NCBI GenBank assembly: GCA_007280375.1
Contig: QYQG01000037.1
Location: forward strand, 1-37,094
DNA length: 37,094 nt
Reading direction: 5' to 3'
Source of the DNA: Betaproteobacteria bacterium
GTDB taxonomy: Bacteria; Pseudomonadota; Gammaproteobacteria; Burkholderiales; Thiobacillaceae
The position numbers and the translations under genes are program-made. The notes beneath the pieces were generated by a model. It saw only the letters and a program-made list of their open reading frames with translations. It was not told the origin of the DNA and did no database searches. Shown here in pieces: positions 24,806-32,724 of the stretch. Each line of letters opens with the position of its first letter. Within the stretch, counting starts at the first letter, position 1.

Positions 24806-25140
24806 AGTGATTTACACTTGCCTTTTACTTGCGCGGTCTCGATCGCCTCGACCTCGCCCTTCAAGCGTGCCACATCGCCCTCGTGGTCGCCGGACAGCTT
24901 GCTGGCGGGGATCAAGACCAAGAACACCGTTGCCGCGTCTAGGTTGGCCTTGCTATCTTGGAGCTTGGAGTATTTGTCTAACTCGGCGCGGGAATCACCC
25001 ATCTTGGTCGCCAACTGAGTGCAATCCAAATGGGTGAACTTCTCGAAGGATACATGCGAGGCACGGATAGACTCTGGGCGCGTGGCGCATCCGGCTAGTA
25101 ACGCTACGGCCACCAAAGAAACGGTTAATATTTTTTTCAT
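24802..25140 (-). CDS. Putative small lipoprotein of unknown function
   Basis: 112-aa lipoprotein: signal MKKILTVSLVAVALLAGC with lipobox LAGC (Cys18). The mature part has HLDCTQLATKMGDSRAELDKYSKLQDSKANLDAAT, a helix likely to pair as a coiled coil, then VFLVLIPASKLSGDHEGDVARLKGEVEAIETA and a final CKSL. This layout occurs in small conserved lipoproteins of unknown function; I cannot name one. It lies 57 nt downstream of the outer-membrane protein gene, past a strong terminator, and is coupled to the next lipoprotein by ATGA. Confidence 0.8.
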   Translation of the reverse strand: MKKILTVSLVAVALLAGCATRPESIRASHVSFEKFTHLDCTQLATKMGDSRAELDKYSKLQDSKANLDAATVFLVLIPASKLSGDHEGDVARLKGEVEAIETAQVKGKCKSL

Positions 25141-25158
25141 GTTATTACTCCAATAGTG

Positions 25159-25186
25159 AAAAACAGCAGCCTAGGCTGCTGTTTTA
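25159..25186 (-). terminator. Rho-independent terminator after the outer-membrane protein gene
   Basis: AAAACAGCAGCCT and AGGCTGCTGTTTT form a perfect 26-bp palindrome (25160-25185), followed on the minus strand by a run of five T in total. The flanking A and T runs make it potentially bidirectional. It separates the barrel protein from the two lipoproteins. Confidence 0.85.
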
Positions 25187-25197
25187 GTAAAACCCAA

Positions 25198-25821
25198 TTA
25201 AAACTTCATCTTTAGGCCGGCCGTGACCAGGTCGATTGTTGCGTCGCTCATCCCGCCCACTTTGTTGTAATGGGTGTAGGCGACTTGTCCGCTTAGCGTT
25301 TTGCTGATTTCGCTCTCATAACCTACGCCAAACAAAAGCCCTGTGCCGGATTTGGATACCGTATAGGTGGCACTTGCACTGGTCACAGTGGCCGTGAGCG
25401 TGGCATCAACATCCATAGCATGCACGCCACCCTTGATAAACACATTCTCAATGGGGTACCAAACAAGCGCAGCATCAAAGCCTTTGGCCTCCATCCCAGT
25501 TGTAACGCTATAAGCGGCACGGCCTGTCGTTGTTCCGTTAAATGTTGCATCCAGCGATGCGGTTTTTAGATAGCCGAGCTCGACAGCCATGTCTTTTGCG
25601 ATGTTCCAGCCGGCGAAGATACGGCCTGCTGGAGCACTTTGCTCATAAGTGTAGGTGACGGTATTCCCTGTGGCGTTGGCTAAAGCCCGCGCAATTTCAC
25701 CAGCCGACGACTCTTGATCTACTTTGCCATAGCCGACATCGAAACCGACATAGCCTGCCGCCTGAGCGGTTGTAGCGCCTACGGCCAACAGGACTGCGGC
25801 TAAAATTTGTGTGTTTTTCAT
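25198..25821 (-). CDS. Outer-membrane beta-barrel protein (OmpW/OmpA-barrel-like)
   Basis: 207-aa protein with signal peptide (ILAAVLLAVGATTAQA, cut before AGYVGFDVGYG). The mature part consists of alternating amphipathic strands (AGRIFAGWNI, MAVELGYLKTA, FDAALVWYPI, NVFIKGGVHAMDV, GLLFGVGYESEI, LSGQVAYTHYN) and ends in a C-terminal Phe (AGLKMKF), the signature recognised by the BAM machinery. A small eight-stranded barrel is likely; substrate or function is unknown. A good ribosome site (AGGAG, 7 nt) precedes the ATG. Thr/Ser-rich loops and lower GC set it apart from the housekeeping genes. It is divergent from the XRE regulator, which may control it. Confidence 0.85.
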   Translation of the reverse strand: MKNTQILAAVLLAVGATTAQAAGYVGFDVGYGKVDQESSAGEIARALANATGNTVTYTYEQSAPAGRIFAGWNIAKDMAVELGYLKTASLDATFNGTTTGRAAYSVTTGMEAKGFDAALVWYPIENVFIKGGVHAMDVDATLTATVTSASATYTVSKSGTGLLFGVGYESEISKTLSGQVAYTHYNKVGGMSDATIDLVTAGLKMKF

Positions 25822-25970
25822 GGTGTTGCTCCTAGTAATTACCGAAGAATCGGCGAAAGTGGCTTACGCATATCGTTGCCACTGCCGGCATATTAACAAA
25901 TAGTTAAGACAAAATAGTAAATATCGGGATTGTTTTTGTGAAATTCGTAAGTTCGTCGCATATTTACGCC

Positions 25971-26300
25971 ATGAACCTAGGCATAGCAATCCGCTCTCTA
26001 CGCGTCAAAAACGGCTGGTCTCAAGAGGAGCTGGGCTGGCGCTTGCATGTGACAGCCGCCAACATCTCCCGCATCGAAAACGGCAAGCACCGTCCCGGCC
26101 CCGAGGTGACGGAGGACTTGGCGCGGGAGTTTGGTTTGAAGGTGCACGAGTTGTATGCCTTGGCGGAGGGGGAACCGTTGCTGTTGATGGCACGCATCCC
26201 AGAACAGGCGGAAACCTTGTTGGTCGAGCGCTTCCGCGCGATGTCCGACGAACGGCGTCGCTTGATGCTGGACCTCAGCGCGACCCTGACAGGGCGTTGA
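25971..26300 (+). CDS. XRE-family helix-turn-helix regulator
   Basis: Small cytoplasmic DNA-binding protein. From the ATG at 25971 it has 109 aa. HTH_3 domain over residues 2-60: IAIRSLRVKNGWSQEELGWRLHVTAANISRIENGKHRPGPEV, with the classic SQEELG and SRIENG segments. The rest (EPLLLMARIPEQAETLLVERFRAMSDERRRLMLDL) is a short helical tail that may dimerise. The ORF track begins at a GTG (25938) that adds 11 residues not belonging to the HTH and has GGGA 8 nt upstream, so that start cannot be excluded; the ATG has no clear Shine-Dalgarno. It is divergent from the barrel gene and its targets are unknown. Confidence 0.85.
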   Translation: MNLGIAIRSLRVKNGWSQEELGWRLHVTAANISRIENGKHRPGPEVTEDLAREFGLKVHELYALAEGEPLLLMARIPEQAETLLVERFRAMSDERRRLMLDLSATLTGR

Positions 26301-26315
26301 TCTTTACGCCTTTAT

Positions 26316-26390
26316 CCTAAAAACCGCCGTTGAATCATACTGTTCTCGGGAAAGCCCGCTCCTACGGGGCGAATAACGGCGGTTTCTAGG
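26316..26390. repeat. 75-bp palindromic element with 16-bp terminal inverted repeats enclosing a REP core
   Basis: CCTAAAAACCGCCGTT (26316-26331) is matched by AACGGCGGTTTCTAGG (26375-26390) with one mismatch. Between them lies a reverse-oriented REP core, CTCGGGAAAGCCCGCTCCTACGGGG. It fills the convergent gap between the XRE gene and tsaC, and could serve as a two-way terminator or be an insertion unit. Confidence 0.7.
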
Positions 26391-26399
26391 TTTATCCCT

Positions 26400-26939
26400 T
26401 TAGGCGCGTAAAACGCGTTGTGTGGCCAGATCGATCAGAGTGGAGGGCCGTTTGCGCGGGCCGACGCGTCCGGGCAGGGTGCGAACGGCATCGCCAAAAA
26501 CGGCCTGACAGCGGGCCACTGTTTTAAGCGATACCTGACCCGTGCGGTTGGCGCTGGTCGAGACCAAGGCCATGCCGGCGGCGAGGCAGGCGCGGCGCGC
26601 GTCGGGGTGGGCGGTGATGCGCACCGCAATCTTGGTATGAGCGCCGGTCAGCCAACGCGGACAGCGACGGCTGGCGGGGAGCAATACGGTGGTGGGGCCG
26701 GGCCAGTAGTCGTCCAAAAGAGCGCGTTCAGCGACACTGAGCGGCGCGAGATAGGGGCGAAGTTGCGCGAGGTCCGCCGCGATAAGGATGAGGCCCTTGC
26801 GTTGCGGTCGGCTTTTAATTCGTAGGAGACGCTGCACCGCTCGGGCATTGCGCGGGTCGCAGCCGAGGCCGAAACAGGACTCGGTGGCGTAGGCGATGAC
26901 CCCGCCGCGCCGTAGAAAACCGCGCAAAGGGGTCAACAT
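26400..26939 (-). CDS. tsaC: Threonylcarbamoyl-AMP synthase, TsaC/YrdC family
   Basis: Makes threonylcarbamoyl-adenylate from threonine, bicarbonate and ATP for the t6A37 modification of ANN-decoding tRNAs. 179 aa, near the E. coli YrdC length (190). Motifs: GGVIAYATESCFGLGCDP, KSRPQRKGLILIA (KxRxxxKGL-type nucleotide site), WPGPTTVLLP, KIAVRITAHP and STSANRTGQ. The short C-terminus is of TsaC rather than Sua5 type. It comes 33 nt after purD as the last gene of the dusB-fis-purH-purD run. Confidence 0.94.
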   Translation of the reverse strand: MLTPLRGFLRRGGVIAYATESCFGLGCDPRNARAVQRLLRIKSRPQRKGLILIAADLAQLRPYLAPLSVAERALLDDYWPGPTTVLLPASRRCPRWLTGAHTKIAVRITAHPDARRACLAAGMALVSTSANRTGQVSLKTVARCQAVFGDAVRTLPGRVGPRKRPSTLIDLATQRVLRA

Positions 26940-26972
26940 GCGCCCGCCGTGTGTGCGGACGGCTGCGCCCTT

Positions 26973-28262
26973 TCAGCCATGCTTCGGCTTGATCGCCCGC
27001 CAGCCGATGTCGCGGCGCATCTGACAGCCGTCAAAGTGGATGCCCTCGGCGGCGGCGTAGGCCTGTTGCTGGGCCTGTTTCACCGAGTCGCCCAAGGCGG
27101 TCACGCAGAGGACTCGCCCACCGCTGACCTGTACCTGACCGCCTTCTAGCGTCGTGCCGGCGTGAAAAACCATTGCGCTGTCGCTCGCGGTGTTGATTGC
27201 AGCAGGTAGGCCGGTAATCACATCGCCTTTACGCGGCGCGTCGGGATAACCTGCCGCCGCCAAGACGATGCCCAGTGCGACGCGCCGATCCCATTCCGCC
27301 TCGACCTGATCGAGACGACCGTCGATGGCGGCCTCCATCAAGCCGACGAGGTCGGTCTTGAGCCGCATCATGATCGGCTGCGTCTCTGGGTCGCCCATGC
27401 GGCAGTTGAACTCCAGCGTGCCGATGCGGCCGTCCGGGGTGATCATCAGGCCGGCGTATAAAAAGCCGGTAAAGGGGATGCCCTCGGCCTTCATGCCGTT
27501 GATCACCGGACGGATGACCTCGCGCAGGGCGCGGGCGTGGACCTCGGGCGTGACCACCGGCGCGGGCGAATACGCGCCCATGCCGCCGGTGTTGGGGCCA
27601 CGATCGCCGTCTAACAGGCGTTTGTGATCTTGGCTGGTAGCGAGTGTAAGTGTGTGCTCACCATCGGCCATCACCATGAAACTCGCCTCCTCGCCGATCA
27701 GACATTCTTCGATGACGACGCGCGCGCCGGCCTCACCGAATACATTGCCGGCCAGCATCATGTCGACAGCGGCGTGTGCCTCATCCACCGTTTGCGCGAC
27801 CACGACGCCCTTGCCTGCCGCCAAGCCGTCAGCCTTGATGACGATGGGCGCGCCCTCGGCGTCGATATAGGCGTGCGCGGCGGCGGCCTCGGTGAAGGTG
27901 GCGAACTTCGCGGTCGGGATGCCGTGTCGGGCCATGAATTGCTTGGCGTAGTCCTTGGATGATTCGAGCTGCGCGGCGGCCTGCGTGGGGCCAAAGATGC
28001 GTAGGCCAGCGGCGCGAAAGGCGTCAACAATGCCGGCGGCCAACGGCGCCTCGGGGCCGACCACGGTAAAACCGATCTTTTCGTGCTGGCAAAAGGCGAT
28101 GAGGTCGGCGAAGTCGGTCAAGGGCAGGTTTTCGATGCCGTCGGCGGTGGCGGTGCCGCCGTTGCCGGGCGCGACAAAGACCTTTTGCACGCGTGGCGAT
28201 TGCGCTAGTTTCCATGCCAGGGCGTGTTCACGGCCGCCCGAACCGATGACGAGGAGTTTCAT
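26973..28262 (-). CDS. purD: Phosphoribosylamine-glycine ligase
   Basis: Second step of de novo purine synthesis: ATP-dependent joining of glycine to phosphoribosylamine. The 429-aa length is standard. It starts MKLLVIGSGGREHALAWKLAQSP, followed by PGNGGT, VVGPEAPLAAGIVDAF, the ATP-grasp segment VIKADGLAAGKGVVVA, and GRIGTLEFNCRMGDPETQ with metal-binding residues. The ATG is 1 nt after the purH stop, so the two are coupled, as is usual for purHD. The long antisense ORF on the plus strand here (27955-29733) is a GC-bias shadow. Confidence 0.97.
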   Translation of the reverse strand: MKLLVIGSGGREHALAWKLAQSPRVQKVFVAPGNGGTATADGIENLPLTDFADLIAFCQHEKIGFTVVGPEAPLAAGIVDAFRAAGLRIFGPTQAAAQLESSKDYAKQFMARHGIPTAKFATFTEAAAAHAYIDAEGAPIVIKADGLAAGKGVVVAQTVDEAHAAVDMMLAGNVFGEAGARVVIEECLIGEEASFMVMADGEHTLTLATSQDHKRLLDGDRGPNTGGMGAYSPAPVVTPEVHARALREVIRPVINGMKAEGIPFTGFLYAGLMITPDGRIGTLEFNCRMGDPETQPIMMRLKTDLVGLMEAAIDGRLDQVEAEWDRRVALGIVLAAAGYPDAPRKGDVITGLPAAINTASDSAMVFHAGTTLEGGQVQVSGGRVLCVTALGDSVKQAQQQAYAAAEGIHFDGCQMRRDIGWRAIKPKHG

Positions 28263-28263
28263 A

Positions 28264-29832
28264 TCAATGCCGGAAGTGACGCATGCCGGTAAACACCATG
28301 GCGATGCCGTGCTCGTTGGCCGCCGCGATTACCTCATCGTCGCGCATCGAGCCGCCTGGCTGGATGACGGCGCGAATACCCGCTGCCGCCGCGTTGTCCA
28401 AGCCGTCGCGGAAGGGGAAAAAGGCGTCCGAGGCCATCACCGAACCGGGCACGATCAGCCCGGCGTGTTCGGCCTTGATGCCGGCGATGCGCGCGGAGTT
28501 GACGCGCGACATCTGCCCTGCGCCCACGCCGATGGTCATGCCGTCCTTGGCATAGACAATGGCGTTCGATTTGACGAACTTGGCGATGCGCCAGGCGAAC
28601 AGGAGATTGGCCATCTCGGTCTCGGTGGGGGCACGCGCGGTGACCACCTTAAGCTCGCCGTGCAACAGCGTATCGGCCTCTTGCACCAAGAGTCCGCCCG
28701 CGACGCGTTTCAGATCCATTTGGTTGACGCCGCCAGTCCACGCACCGCATTCCAACAGGCGCACATTCTTCTTGCTGGCGACGATGGCGGAGGCCTCTGG
28801 GCTGACCTCGGGGGCGATGATGACCTCGACAAACTGCCGCTCGACGATGGCCTGCGCGGTCGCGCCGTCGAGACGACCGTTAAAGGCGATGATGCCGCCA
28901 AAGGCGGATTCGGGGTCGGTTTGATAGGCGCGGTTGTACGCTTCGAGCAGGTCGCGGCCATAGGCCACGCCGCAGGGGTTGGCGTGTTTGACGATGACGC
29001 AGGCGGGGGCGCTGTCAAACTGCTTGACGCACTCCAAGGCCGCGTCGGTGTCGGCGATGTTGTTGTACGACATCTCCTTGCCTTGGATCTGGCGACTGGC
29101 CGCCACCGTGCCAGCGGGGATGTTGTCTTCCACATAAAACGCGCCGGCTTGATGCGGATTTTCGCCATAGCGACAGGTCTGCTGACGGGTAAAGCTGAGG
29201 TTAAGTTTTTCGCCAAAGGCCTCTTTCGCGCCTTCGGCGTTCAGCGCGGTGAGGTAATTGCTGATCGCACCATCGTAGGCGGCGGTGTGGCTAAACGCCT
29301 TTTTGGCGAGCGTGAAACGGGTCGCATCGGTCAACGCGCCCGCGTTGCCCTGCATCTCAGCAATAAGTCCAGCGTAATCGGCTGGATCGGTGACGATGGC
29401 GACATGTTTGTGATTTTTCGCCGAAGATCGCACCATGGCCGGGCCGCCGATGTCGATGTTTTCGATCGCCTCAGCGAGCGTATGCGGCTTAGAGACCGTC
29501 TGCACAAAGGGGTAAAGATTGACGCAGACGAGGTCGATGTAGCCCAGTCCGTGCGTGTCCATGGTCGCCGCGTGTTCGGCGTTGTCGCGCACCGCGAGGA
29601 TGCCGGCATGCACCTTGGGATGCAGGGTCTTGACGCGGCCATCGAGCATCTCGGGGAGGCCGGTGAATTCGGCCACATCCTTGACCGACAGGCCCGCGTC
29701 GCGGATCGCCTTGGCCGTGCCGCCGGTGGATAAAAGCTCAACCCCGGCCGTTTGGAGGGCGCGGGCGAAGTCGATAAGGCCGGTCTTGTCAGACACGGAA
29801 AGCAGGGCGCGTTTAATCATGGTCGTCGTCAC
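28264..29832 (-). CDS. purH: Bifunctional AICAR formyltransferase / IMP cyclohydrolase
   Basis: Final two steps of IMP synthesis in one protein of 522 aa. The N-terminal MGS-like IMP cyclohydrolase domain (about 1-195) has [33 protein letters not shown] and the [11 protein letters not shown] motif. The C-terminal transformylase has the [13 protein letters not shown] catalytic Lys-His segment and [22 protein letters not shown], ending TGMRHFRH. It lies 23 nt after fis and 1 nt before purD. Confidence 0.97.
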   Translation of the reverse strand: MTTTMIKRALLSVSDKTGLIDFARALQTAGVELLSTGGTAKAIRDAGLSVKDVAEFTGLPEMLDGRVKTLHPKVHAGILAVRDNAEHAATMDTHGLGYIDLVCVNLYPFVQTVSKPHTLAEAIENIDIGGPAMVRSSAKNHKHVAIVTDPADYAGLIAEMQGNAGALTDATRFTLAKKAFSHTAAYDGAISNYLTALNAEGAKEAFGEKLNLSFTRQQTCRYGENPHQAGAFYVEDNIPAGTVAASRQIQGKEMSYNNIADTDAALECVKQFDSAPACVIVKHANPCGVAYGRDLLEAYNRAYQTDPESAFGGIIAFNGRLDGATAQAIVERQFVEVIIAPEVSPEASAIVASKKNVRLLECGAWTGGVNQMDLKRVAGGLLVQEADTLLHGELKVVTARAPTETEMANLLFAWRIAKFVKSNAIVYAKDGMTIGVGAGQMSRVNSARIAGIKAEHAGLIVPGSVMASDAFFPFRDGLDNAAAAGIRAVIQPGGSMRDDEVIAAANEHGIAMVFTGMRHFRH

Positions 29833-29855
29833 TAATCGTCAAAACAAAGAAAGGG

Positions 29856-30101
29856 TTATTCGATGCCGTGGTGCTGCATCTTTTTGCGTAGGGTGTTGCG
29901 GTTGATGCCGAGGATCTCGGCGGCGCGGCTTTGATTGCCAGCCGCGCGATGCAGGATGTCTTCTAACAAGGGCTTTTCGGCGGCCAGGATGACGAGGTCG
30001 TACAGGCCCAAGGCCGGCTCGCCATCGAGGTCGTGGAAGTATTTTTTAAGGACGCGACGGATGCAAACGGCGATGTCGTTTTCTTGTTTTTCGGTGCTCA
30101 T
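29856..30101 (-). CDS. fis: Fis-family nucleoid-associated regulator
   Basis: Small DNA-bending protein, 81 aa (E. coli Fis 98 aa), acting at rRNA promoters and recombination sites. The C-terminal helix-turn-helix LLEDILHRAAGNQSRAAEILGINRNTLRKKMQHHGI is nearly the canonical Fis sequence; the N-terminal part is shorter than in enterobacteria, with the beta-hairpin arm reduced. It overlaps the dusB stop by 4 bp (ATGA), the classic dusB-fis arrangement in which dusB translation feeds fis, and is followed by purHD as in pseudomonads and many other gammaproteobacteria. Confidence 0.95.
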   Translation of the reverse strand: MSTEKQENDIAVCIRRVLKKYFHDLDGEPALGLYDLVILAAEKPLLEDILHRAAGNQSRAAEILGINRNTLRKKMQHHGIE

Positions 30102-31129
30102 GCCGTAATCTCCGTTAACTGTTGCGTCGTCTGTTGCGCGTACATCAAGTGCGGGCTGCGATCCTGCGCCCGCCAGAAAAAGTCATCCACCGCCACGCGT
30201 TGCGCGTCCATACCTTCGAGCTGATTCATGGCATGGCGAAAATGCGCCGAGTCCGCCAAGCCGCGTGTGTACCAGGCGATGTGTTTACGCGCCATGCGCG
30301 GCCCGGCGATGTCGCCATAAAAACGATACAGGTCTTCCAGATGCTCGATCAAGACCTGATGGATCTCGGCCACCTCGGGGTGCGACAACTCCGTCCCGGT
30401 CGCCAAAAAATGGGCGATCTCGCGGAACAACCACGGCCGACCTTGCGCGGCGCGACCGATCATGACCGCATCCGCGCCCGTCGTCTCCAGCACAAACTGC
30501 GCCTTTTGCGGCGTGGTGATGTCGCCATTGGCGATGATGGGGATCCGCGCCGCCGCCTTGACCGCCGTGATGGTCGTGTATTCCGCCTCGCCCGTATAGC
30601 CACAGGCGCGGGTGCGGCCGTGGATGGCGAGCGCCTGGATGCCCGATTCTTGCGCGATCTTTAAGATCATCAAGGCATTGCGGCTGTCCTTGTCCCAGCC
30701 GGTGCGGATCTTCAGCGTCACCGGCGTATCCGGCACGGCTTCGACCACCGCCGATAAGATGCGCCCCACCAAGGGTTCGTCCTTCAACAGCGCGGAACCG
30801 GCCATGACATTGCAGATCTTCTTGGCCGGACAGCCCATGTTGATGTCGATGATCTGCGCGCCCTCGTTGGCGTTATATTTTGCCGCCTCGGCCATCATCA
30901 AAGGGTCAGACCCCGCGATCTGCACCGAGATCGGCGCGACCTCGCCATCGTGATTGGCGCGGCGGCGCGTCTTGGCCGAACCATAGAGCAACGAGTTTGA
31001 GGTCACCATCTCAGACACCGCCATGCCCGCGCCCATGCGTTTGCAGAGCTGACGGAACGGCCGATCGGTCACCCCCGCCATGGGCGCGACGATCAGGTTG
31101 TTCTTAAGGAGGTAAGGGCCGATTTGCAC
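30098..31129 (-). CDS. dusB: tRNA-dihydrouridine synthase B
   Basis: FMN/NADPH enzyme reducing uridines in the tRNA D-loop region. From the GTG at 31129 it has 343 aa (E. coli 321). Signature motifs: IVAPMAGVTDRPFRQLCKRMGAG, ISVQIAGSDP, IDINMGCPAKKICNVMAGSALL with catalytic Cys, LKIRTGWD, ALAIHGRTRACGY, IPIIANGDI and GADAVMIGRAAQGRPW. I prefer this GTG because DusB proteins begin right at 'hxIGpYxLxN'. The ORF-track start (also GTG, 31180) adds 17 residues that do not fit the family. It is upstream of fis with a 4-bp overlap and divergent from lnt. Confidence 0.93.
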   Translation of the reverse strand: MQIGPYLLKNNLIVAPMAGVTDRPFRQLCKRMGAGMAVSEMVTSNSLLYGSAKTRRRANHDGEVAPISVQIAGSDPLMMAEAAKYNANEGAQIIDINMGCPAKKICNVMAGSALLKDEPLVGRILSAVVEAVPDTPVTLKIRTGWDKDSRNALMILKIAQESGIQALAIHGRTRACGYTGEAEYTTITAVKAAARIPIIANGDITTPQKAQFVLETTGADAVMIGRAAQGRPWLFREIAHFLATGTELSHPEVAEIHQVLIEHLEDLYRFYGDIAGPRMARKHIAWYTRGLADSAHFRHAMNQLEGMDAQRVAVDDFFWRAQDRSPHLMYAQQTTQQLTEITA

Positions 31130-31237
31130 AAATGCTACCGTGGGATTGCCTAAAAGGGAGGCACATTCTACGCCTCTCACGGCCCTCGTGTGGCGGATTT
31201 ACATACGGCACGATAGCCAATTTAGCGCCACTACTGC

Positions 31238-32713
31238 ATGATCAAGGCCATGCGTAAATTATTTCTCCTGTTCTGGCCCCTCGCCCTCGGCGCTGTGAGC
31301 GTCTTTGGTTTTGCACCCTATGGCCACTTTTGGTTGCCCGTGCTGACCTTGGCCCTGCTCTTTATGCGCGTGCGCGTGGTTAGCCCGCGCATGGCCTTTG
31401 CCCAAGGTTACCTCTTTGGCTTGGGCTTTTTTCTGGCGGGCGTGTCGTGGGTATTCGTCAGCCTGCACACCTTTGGCCAACTGCCGTGGCCGCTGGCGGG
31501 TCTAGCGACCTTTTTGTTTTGCGCCTTCCTCGCCCTGTTTCCGGCCGCCGCGCTTGGCTTGGCGGCGCGTCTTACGGCGCACCCCGCGCTGCGTTTACTC
31601 GTCGCCGCACCTGCCTTTTGGATGCTGTTTGAATGGCTACGCGGTTGGATCTTCACCGGTTTTCCGTGGCTGGCGATCGGTTACGCGGCCGCGCCGGATA
31701 GCCCGTTGGCCGCATTCGCACCCCTCCTCGGCGTGTATGGCCTATCGCTCTTGACCGCTTTGGCCGCTGGCGCGAGCGCCTTACGCAATCGCATCGGCCT
31801 CATGGTGCTGCTGGGCCTCGGGCTCGTCAGTTGGGGCGCGCAGCAGCCCGACTGGACCGCCCCGAGCGGCGCGCCCGTCACGGTCAGCCTCGTGCAAGGC
31901 AATGTGGCGCAAGACCTAAAATTTCAACCGGGACGCATCGAGCAGACGCTGCGGGATTATTTGCGCCTCGTGCGGGACGGTCACGGGCGTTTGACGATCC
32001 TACCCGAGACGGCCCTGCCCCTCTTTTGGCACGATGTCCCGCTCGGTTATCAGACGGCCCTCGCCGATGCTGCGCGGGCGCGCGGCGGCGATGTCGTGAT
32101 CGGCGTGCCGACGCTGAATGCGGATGGGCGTTATTTCAACAGCGTGGTCAGCGTCGGCAGCGCGCCGCAACAGGGCTTTCACAAGGCGCATCTGGTGCCG
32201 TTTGGCGAATTCGTGCCGCCCGGATTCCGCTGGCTCGTCGAACAGATGCAGATCCCGCTCGGCGATTTCTCGCGCGGCGCGATCAACCAAACCCCGCTGG
32301 CGGTAGCCGGGCAACAGGTGGCGATGAATATCTGTTACGAAGATGTCTTTGGCGAAGAGCTTATCCACGCCCTGCCGCAGGCGACCTTGATGGCCAATGT
32401 CAGCAACGATGCGTGGTTTGGCGACACCGCCGCGCCGTGGCAACACCTGCAGATCGCGCAGATGCGCGCCTTGGAGACGGGGCGTGTGTGGCTACGCGCC
32501 AATAACACCGGCGTTACCGCCGTGATCGACGCACAGGGCCGCGTCACCGCACAGTTACCGTTATTTACGCAAGGCGTGCTGGAGGCCACGGTGCAAGGCC
32601 GTAGCGGGCTGACCCCGTTTGCGCGTTGGGGCAATATCCTGGTGCTGGCGCTGGCGTTGCTAATGCTGGCATTTGCGGCATGGCACGGGCTTCGATACCC
32701 TCGGCTGCGGTAG
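31238..32713 (+). CDS. lnt: Apolipoprotein N-acyltransferase
   Basis: Inner-membrane enzyme that N-acylates the lipidated Cys of lipoproteins, the last maturation step. 491 aa (E. coli 512). The N-terminal half has about six membrane helices (LFWPLALGAVSVFGFAPYG onward, WLRGWIFTGFPWLAIGYA), followed by a nitrilase-type periplasmic domain with the Glu-Lys-Cys triad: Glu257 (ILPETALP), Lys316 (FHKAHLVPFGEFVPP) and Cys366 (NICYEDVFGEE), then a final C-terminal helix. The ATG at 31238 or one four codons later could start; neither has a strong Shine-Dalgarno. Its substrates here include the RND adaptor and the two island lipoproteins. The usual neighbour ybeX/corC is not seen. Confidence 0.96.
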   Translation: MIKAMRKLFLLFWPLALGAVSVFGFAPYGHFWLPVLTLALLFMRVRVVSPRMAFAQGYLFGLGFFLAGVSWVFVSLHTFGQLPWPLAGLATFLFCAFLALFPAAALGLAARLTAHPALRLLVAAPAFWMLFEWLRGWIFTGFPWLAIGYAAAPDSPLAAFAPLLGVYGLSLLTALAAGASALRNRIGLMVLLGLGLVSWGAQQPDWTAPSGAPVTVSLVQGNVAQDLKFQPGRIEQTLRDYLRLVRDGHGRLTILPETALPLFWHDVPLGYQTALADAARARGGDVVIGVPTLNADGRYFNSVVSVGSAPQQGFHKAHLVPFGEFVPPGFRWLVEQMQIPLGDFSRGAINQTPLAVAGQQVAMNICYEDVFGEELIHALPQATLMANVSNDAWFGDTAAPWQHLQIAQMRALETGRVWLRANNTGVTAVIDAQGRVTAQLPLFTQGVLEATVQGRSGLTPFARWGNILVLALALLMLAFAAWHGLRYPRLR

Positions 32714-32724
32714 AATCCGCACCC

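Noticed and set aside
27955-29733. 592-aa plus-strand ORF antisense to purD and purH
   Set aside because: Both opposite-strand genes are unmistakable and full length. The long antisense frame comes from GC-rich third positions; its translation is low-complexity Asp/Gly/Val/His-rich with no domain.
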